Origin: Patescibacteria group bacterium
GTDB taxonomy: Bacteria > Patescibacteriota > Patescibacteriia > UBA1558 > GWA2-36-10
Reading direction: 5' to 3'
Length of the DNA stretch: 11,045 nucleotides
Assembly: GCA_030917205.1 (NCBI GenBank)
Contig: JAUPVE010000014.1
Location: 1 to 11,045, forward strand
Shown here: piece after piece, positions 7,222 through 11,045 of the stretch
Position numbering within the stretch: the stretch's first letter is position 1
Layout: each line of letters opens with the position of its first letter
Notes under the pieces: generated by a model
What the model saw: only the letters and a program-made list of their open reading frames with translations
Databases searched by the model: none
What the model was told of the DNA's origin: nothing
Program-made: the position numbers and the translations under genes

Positions 7222-8322
7222 ATGGGTTTATTTTCTAACGCTACTAGTTATCTAGGAGTTGATATAGGGACATCTAGTATCAAGCTAGTAGAGCTTGAAA
7301 ATTTCAAGGGTCAAGCCAAGCTCAAGACTTATGGCTATGCTGATGTACCAGTCAATATTTTGCGTGGCTCATCCGAAAAAAACAATCAAGCTATTGCTGA
7401 TTATATCAACTTGATAGCCCATAAATCCAAAATGGAAACCAAGCAAGTAGTAGCAGCTTTGCCTACTTTTTCGGTTTTTAATTTTATCATCACTTTACCA
7501 CCCATGCCCAAAAAAGACTTGCAGGCAGCCATCAAATGGGAGGCCAAGAAGTTTATCCCGGTGCCTATAGATGAGATGATTTTGGATCACAATATTTTGA
7601 CTAAAAAGAAAAAACCTACTACCAATGCTAGTCCCACAGCTGGTATTGATTTGGTGAAGAATCAAAGTGCTGCCAAGAAAGATGATGATAAAAACTACCG
7701 CATTTTATTGACTGCCGCGCCAAAAAATTTGGTCGCTCGTTATGTTGATATTTTTAAAAAAGCCAAGCTTAATTTATTGAGTCTAGAAACCGAAGCTTTG
7801 GCCCTATCGCGCTCTTTGATTGGCAATGATCCTTCGACTATTATGGTCGTAGACATTGGTGCTAGCAATTCTGATATTTGTATCATTGAAGAGGGTGTGC
7901 CAGTTTTGAATCGCGGTATTGATACTGGCGGTGAGTCCATTACCAAGTCCATCATGAACAGCTTGAATATCAATCAAGAAAGAGCTGAACAGTTTAAGAG
8001 AGATTTTGGTCTTTCATCTGGTAATAGTCAAAATATACCAGAGGTGATAGAAAAATCACTGACCCCAGTGATCAATGAAATTAAATTTATTTTTGATAGC
8101 TATCAAAGGCTTGGTAACACGATGATTGATAAGATTGTTTTGACAGGCGGTAGTGCTTTTTTGCCAAATTTACCACAATATTTGAATAGCCTGTTGAACT
8201 TACCAGTAGTGATTGCCGATCCTTGGGATAGAGTGATTTACCCACTGGATTTGAAGCCAGTTTTACAAGAGATTGGTCCTCGTATGGCTGTGGCCATCGG
8301 CCTCAGTATGCGTGATATATAA
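7222..8322 (+). CDS. pilM: Type IV pilus assembly protein PilM (actin-like ATPase)
   Basis: With the ATG at 7222 the product has 366 residues and opens MGLFSNATSYLGVDIGTSS, the normal PilM beginning. A TTG at 7207 in frame would add only MFYNT and is less likely. The actin/FtsA-type nucleotide site is complete: first phosphate loop GVDIGTSSIKLVEL (12-25), second phosphate loop MVVDIGASNSDICII (208-222), and adenosine motif IVLTGGSAFLPN (305-316), with GPRMAVAIGL near the end. Residues 128-158, a Lys/Asp-rich stretch, look like a species-specific insert or loop. PilM sits on the cytoplasmic face of the membrane, binds the N-terminal INLLP peptide of PilN, and links the pilus ATPases to the PilN-PilO complex. 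It is followed by pilN after 9 bp. No Shine-Dalgarno is visible. Confidence 0.95.
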   Translation: MGLFSNATSYLGVDIGTSSIKLVELENFKGQAKLKTYGYADVPVNILRGSSEKNNQAIADYINLIAHKSKMETKQVVAALPTFSVFNFIITLPPMPKKDLQAAIKWEAKKFIPVPIDEMILDHNILTKKKKPTTNASPTAGIDLVKNQSAAKKDDDKNYRILLTAAPKNLVARYVDIFKKAKLNLLSLETEALALSRSLIGNDPSTIMVVDIGASNSDICIIEEGVPVLNRGIDTGGESITKSIMNSLNINQERAEQFKRDFGLSSGNSQNIPEVIEKSLTPVINEIKFIFDSYQRLGNTMIDKIVLTGGSAFLPNLPQYLNSLLNLPVVIADPWDRVIYPLDLKPVLQEIGPRMAVAIGLSMRDI

Positions 8323-8331
8323 TTTTTAGCA

Positions 8332-10098
8332 ATGGACGATAAAAAGATCAATTTATTACCAGATCATTTACGCTTTAAAGAAGATAAGGCTAAGCGTCCG
8401 ACTTTAGGTTTTAATCCAGATTTCAAAAAACCTGGCAAAAAAGAAAAATCCCATGAGTACAAGCAGAGTGGTGGTCAAGTTTCTGTCTGGTCAAAAATTT
8501 TTCAACGTAAGCAAAAACCAACAAATACAGCGCCAGTAGCCCCACGAGCTTTTACTAGCAATATCAGCTATAATAATGAAGATAAAAATACCGTAGCTCC
8601 AAAAATTGCCCCTATCACTATGCACGTGCCAGACAAAATGGCAGTCAAGGTAGAGGAACATATCCAAGATTTTGTGCCAGCGCAAGCTAAAAATGCTAAA
8701 CCAAAAGGTCCATCTTTTTGGTCAAAATTTGCTAAGAAGCCAAAAGCTACACCAGCTAAAACAACTAGCTCGGCCCTCACCAATGGTTTGAAGTATAATG
8801 GTAATGGCAATGCTAGTGCTAGCGATGCTATTCACCAGCCAGAAGGAAAACTAGATATCACAGTTTTTCAAGAATTAAATAAGCAAGCTGAGCAAACAGA
8901 TTATCTAAAAGCTAAAAAAATTAGTGATCAGGTCAGTGCAGTGGTCAAAGCAGAAAAAGTAGTAGAGCCAGCACCAGTGACTAAAGCAGTGCCAGCCGTA
9001 GAGTTGGTACCGGCTAAAATAAAAGATTCTAAACCGCAAGGTCCGTCTTGGTGGTCAAAGTTTTTGGCATTATTTAAGCGTACACCAAAATCACCAATGA
9101 TGAGCGCCTCGGCTTTGAGTAATGGTCTCAAATACAATGGCAACGGTGCTACTACTGAGACAAAAGCTCAGCCTGATCTAAAGACTTTTAGGGAGCTGAA
9201 TAAACAAGCTGAAGAGACTTATAACTTTGATTTAACTAAAGTTAAAAAAGACAATCAAGTGTTAGAGGAACAAAAAAAAGACATAAGCTTTGATTTAAAC
9301 AAAGCGATCAACGAGGAAATTAATTTGGTTCCACTAGAAGATATGGGAGCTAAACCAGAGTCAGCACCAGTAGAGGTGCCAAAAATTGATAATGGTTTTA
9401 GTATGCCTGAATACGCACCAAAAGCTAAACTAGAACCAGTGCCAATGTCTACAGAGATTAGCGTAGACAATCCTCACCCTCGGGTGACTGGTCCGCAGTT
9501 TCATATGCCAGAAGCTGGACAAAAAAATTCTTTGCTCAATGGCGGTGTTGATCTAGTGCCTATTGCTGCTCGTGTCAGGAGCTGGAAGCAAATTCTGACA
9601 CTGTTTAGTTTTGCCCTGATTCTTTCCTTCGTCATACTGGGCTCTATCTATGGCTATGTGATGTTTGAAAAGCAAAGGATCATCACTGAGCAAAATAGAC
9701 AGAAGGCTGAGATAGCCAAAATAGAAGCAAAAATTCTAGATTTTACAGCCTTGAATAAAGACATTAGTAATCTGGGTCAAGAGATAAAATTAGTGCAAGA
9801 CGCACTAAACAGGCATGTTTATTGGACAAACTTTTTTGCTCTATTAGAAAAATATACTGTCTCAGATGTTTACTACTCAGGCTTGGCTGTCGGGACCAAT
9901 GGTGGTTTGACACTCAGTGCCACTACCAAGAGTTATGACAGTGTAGCCAAACAGCTCAAAGTTTTGAACTCAGCTGAAGCTAAGGAGTTTGTACAAGCAG
10001 CGAGCATCATGAGTGCTAGCCGAGCCAAAGAGCAGGATGTTAGCTTTCAGATCATTATCACCCTGAACTCTGATTTATTTTATTGGTCAGGACAATAA
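8332..10098 (+). CDS. pilN: PilN with a ~400-residue repeat-bearing N-terminal extension
   Basis: The 588 residues fall into three parts. (1) The N-terminus MDDKKINLLPDHLRF has the PilM-binding INLLP motif at 6-10. (2) Residues about 20-404 are a low-complexity, Lys/Pro/Ala-rich cytoplasmic linker with two copies of a 71-75-residue repeat (115-189, 226-296), a degenerate first copy near 50-82, and an INLVP motif at 330-334. (3) Residues 405-588 look like an ordinary full PilN of about 184 residues: GVDLVP (405-410), one membrane helix (420-443), a coiled coil (about 446-495) and a ferredoxin-like periplasmic domain. PilN pairs with PilO in the inner membrane and transmits PilM state to the pilus assembly machinery. 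Usual PilN is around 180-200 residues, so the length is odd. It sits 9 bp after pilM and 4 bp before pilO. The PilN identity of the C-terminal part is firm; the role of the linker is unknown. Confidence 0.9.
   Translation: MDDKKINLLPDHLRFKEDKAKRPTLGFNPDFKKPGKKEKSHEYKQSGGQVSVWSKIFQRKQKPTNTAPVAPRAFTSNISYNNEDKNTVAPKIAPITMHVPDKMAVKVEEHIQDFVPAQAKNAKPKGPSFWSKFAKKPKATPAKTTSSALTNGLKYNGNGNASASDAIHQPEGKLDITVFQELNKQAEQTDYLKAKKISDQVSAVVKAEKVVEPAPVTKAVPAVELVPAKIKDSKPQGPSWWSKFLALFKRTPKSPMMSASALSNGLKYNGNGATTETKAQPDLKTFRELNKQAEETYNFDLTKVKKDNQVLEEQKKDISFDLNKAINEEINLVPLEDMGAKPESAPVEVPKIDNGFSMPEYAPKAKLEPVPMSTEISVDNPHPRVTGPQFHMPEAGQKNSLLNGGVDLVPIAARVRSWKQILTLFSFALILSFVILGSIYGYVMFEKQRIITEQNRQKAEIAKIEAKILDFTALNKDISNLGQEIKLVQDALNRHVYWTNFFALLEKYTVSDVYYSGLAVGTNGGLTLSATTKSYDSVAKQLKVLNSAEAKEFVQAASIMSASRAKEQDVSFQIIITLNSDLFYWSGQ
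8674..8898 (+). repeat. PilN linker repeat, copy A
   Basis: This encodes PilN residues 115-189. Key elements in order are VPA, KPKGPSFWSKF (123-133), SALTNGLKYNGNG (147-159) and FQELNKQAEQT (179-189). It matches copy B at 9007-9219 in the same order. DNA identity is visibly lower than protein identity: the NGLKYNGNG codons differ at many third positions between the copies, which points to an old duplication kept by selection on the protein. Confidence 0.88.
9007..9219 (+). repeat. PilN linker repeat, copy B
   Basis: This encodes PilN residues 226-296: VPA, KPQGPSWWSKF (234-244), SALSNGLKYNGNG (260-272) and FRELNKQAEET (286-296). The segment SALxNGLKYNGNG is 12/13 identical to copy A, and FxELNKQAExT is 9/11 identical. 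Copy A to copy B spacing is 111 residues. A degenerate earlier unit exists around residues 50-82 (VSVWSKIFQRKQKP and FTSNISYNN). Confidence 0.88.
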
Positions 10099-10102
10099 TA
10101 TT

Positions 10103-10840
10103 ATGGCAGATAAAAAAATACAATTTGAACAACCATCTGGTCTACTGATTTTTTTCAATCGTTTTTGGATTATAGTGACAGCTATTTTGATTGGAGCTTT
10201 ACTTTTGGGTGGATATTATTTTGTCATTAAACCAAAAATGGATAGTAATGACCTCTTGCGTGATAATGCCCTGCAGGTCAGTACCGATAAGCGCAATAGT
10301 GAAGCATTACTTAAAAATTTAGAAAATTTGGAAACTACTTATAAGAATATAAAAAATAATCGTCAGGCTGATTTGGATCGTCTAAAAGAAATCGTACCCA
10401 CCAATCCTCAAATAGCTGAGCTGTTTGTCTTGAGCGATCGCTTGGCTCAGCAGTATGGTTTGCAACTATTGGATATTAGTATCAGTGACGAACAAGCCAA
10501 AAAAGATTCTGCCCCTCAAGTAGCACCAGTGGCCGATGACTCAGATGAGTCTAGTCCAACGCCAACTTCAGCTACTACTGCACCAGCCCCCAAAGGTCCG
10601 ATTTTGAAGACTTTGACAGTAAACTTCAAGGTAGTAGCTGTGACTCTCAGAGATGAGCTAGGCGCACCAATCAGTATTGCTAGCGACAAAACTAGCTATC
10701 AGTTATTCAAAGATTTTCTAGATGCCTTAGAAAGAAATTTACGCTTGACTGATATACAGACCGTTAATTTTTCTTCTTTGCAAGAAGACACAGCTAATCC
10801 AGTGCAATTTCAATTTGCAGTGCAGACATATTATCGATAA
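10103..10840 (+). CDS. pilO: Type IV pilus inner-membrane protein PilO
   Basis: The 245-residue product has a short cytoplasmic N-terminus, one membrane helix (about 21-41), a coiled-coil stretch (about 48-95), the VPTNPQIAELFVLSDRLAQQ segment (98-117) characteristic of PilO, and a ferredoxin-like domain resumed after a flexible linker at about 133-168. That linker is rich in Asp, Ser, Pro, Thr and Ala and interrupts the first strand (LQLLDISIS) from the rest (LKTLTVNFKVVAVTL). Ordinary PilO is around 200 residues, so the linker explains the extra length. PilO pairs with PilN in the periplasm-facing alignment complex. The gene starts 4 bp after the pilN stop; the next ATG is 3 bp after its own stop. 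No usable Shine-Dalgarno; an AGGA lies 11 nt upstream, too far to be convincing. Confidence 0.92.
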   Translation: MADKKIQFEQPSGLLIFFNRFWIIVTAILIGALLLGGYYFVIKPKMDSNDLLRDNALQVSTDKRNSEALLKNLENLETTYKNIKNNRQADLDRLKEIVPTNPQIAELFVLSDRLAQQYGLQLLDISISDEQAKKDSAPQVAPVADDSDESSPTPTSATTAPAPKGPILKTLTVNFKVVAVTLRDELGAPISIASDKTSYQLFKDFLDALERNLRLTDIQTVNFSSLQEDTANPVQFQFAVQTYYR

Positions 10841-10843
10841 ATT

Positions 10844-11045
10844 ATGAGTAGTAAAAAAAGATTATCTTGGGAATTAGTAATTTTTGGCATCACTTTTGTG
10901 GCAGCCGCATTTTTTGTATATTTACAACAAAAAAATATTTCTATCACTGAAGTTTGGGATAGAGCGGTACTACAAATAAAGCCAGTCGACACGCAAAGAA
11001 CTGAAGTAGTCAAGGAAAAAAGTATTACAGAAGAAAATTTGAATA
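10844..11045 (+). CDS. Unknown single-pass membrane protein, N-terminal part (3' end outside window)
   Basis: Sixty-seven codons are open to the window edge with no stop, starting ATG 3 bp after the pilO stop codon. The product has a positively charged start MSSKKRLSWE, one hydrophobic segment (about 11-27) and then a charged, probably extracytoplasmic, region containing ISITEVWDR and EVVKEKSITEENL. The tight spacing and same strand place it in the pilMNO operon. The topology is like that of a short pilus inner-membrane component or a PilP-type partner, but no lipobox or family motif is visible in the part shown, so I assign no function. Confidence 0.72.
   Translation, partial: MSSKKRLSWELVIFGITFVAAAFFVYLQQKNISITEVWDRAVLQIKPVDTQRTEVVKEKSITEENLN

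Noticed and set aside
8568..9143. Two leftward open frames (8568-8810 and 8928-9143) with similar protein sequence
   Set aside because: Their similarity is only the antisense image of the PilN repeat copies; no promoter or independent coding signal supports them.
1..11045. UGA recoding to glycine as in some CPR lineages
   Set aside because: All large genes are free of in-frame TGA over thousands of codons, and glycine is written with GGN; TGA not being used as a stop in seven complete genes is too small a sample to mean anything.
1..11045. CRISPR array, tRNA, rRNA or prophage cluster
   Set aside because: No regularly spaced direct repeats, cloverleaf-like or rRNA-like stretch was seen, and the fibre-like gene has no phage neighbours.

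Overview
The window looks like a piece of an AT-rich genome from a Candidate Phyla Radiation (Patescibacteria) bacterium, probably of the Parcubacteria-like group. This rests on several things read from the sequence. There is a compact pilM-pilN-pilO cluster with a CPR-style long PilN. Two large secreted or anchored proteins carry W-A-W/G-W-I modules of a kind I recall from CPR surface proteins. None of the nine gene starts has a clear Shine-Dalgarno sequence. A lemA/htpX pair is interrupted by a palindromic 'CATTCTGGAG...GATAGAATCTAC' intergenic repeat. Translation fits the standard bacterial code: the large genes have no in-frame TGA, six complete genes end in TAA and one in TAG. Phylum assignment is inference from memory, not a database result.

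Left part (1-2878, minus strand) is a protein quality-control block. lemA (2321-2878) has its own sigma70-type promoter and is followed by a 140-bp imperfect palindrome with flanking A/T runs, which should terminate its transcript. htpX (1224-2102) then starts from a very good promoter (TTGACA, 17 bp, TATATT). It is followed after 4 bp by a ClpC/ClpA-type AAA+ unfoldase gene whose 3' part lies outside the window. HtpX is a membrane zinc protease and ClpC-type proteins feed substrates to ClpP, so the two are plausibly co-expressed.

The 191-bp gap at 2879-3069 is a divergent promoter region. It serves lemA leftwards and a rightward surface-protein unit. Rightwards come a 408-residue secreted fibre-like protein (3070-4296) and, 15 bp later, a 943-residue extracellular protein (4312-7143) with 47 cysteines, 44 of them packed into residues 63-594.

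An extended -10 promoter (TGTTATAAT, the same 9-mer as in front of the surface genes) then leads into pilM, pilN, pilO and a truncated unknown membrane protein, all tightly packed. PilM (cytoplasmic, actin-like), PilN and PilO (single-pass, periplasm-facing) form the alignment complex of a type IV pilus machine. PilN is unusual: a normal-sized PilN core is preceded by about 400 residues of cytoplasmic linker holding an internal repeat and additional PilM-binding-like INLLP motifs.

The best candidate for something not well described is the whole right half: two surface proteins and a pilus alignment complex with a multivalent-looking PilN, possibly forming a host-attachment or DNA-uptake apparatus. 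That functional link is inference from adjacency and shared promoter style.
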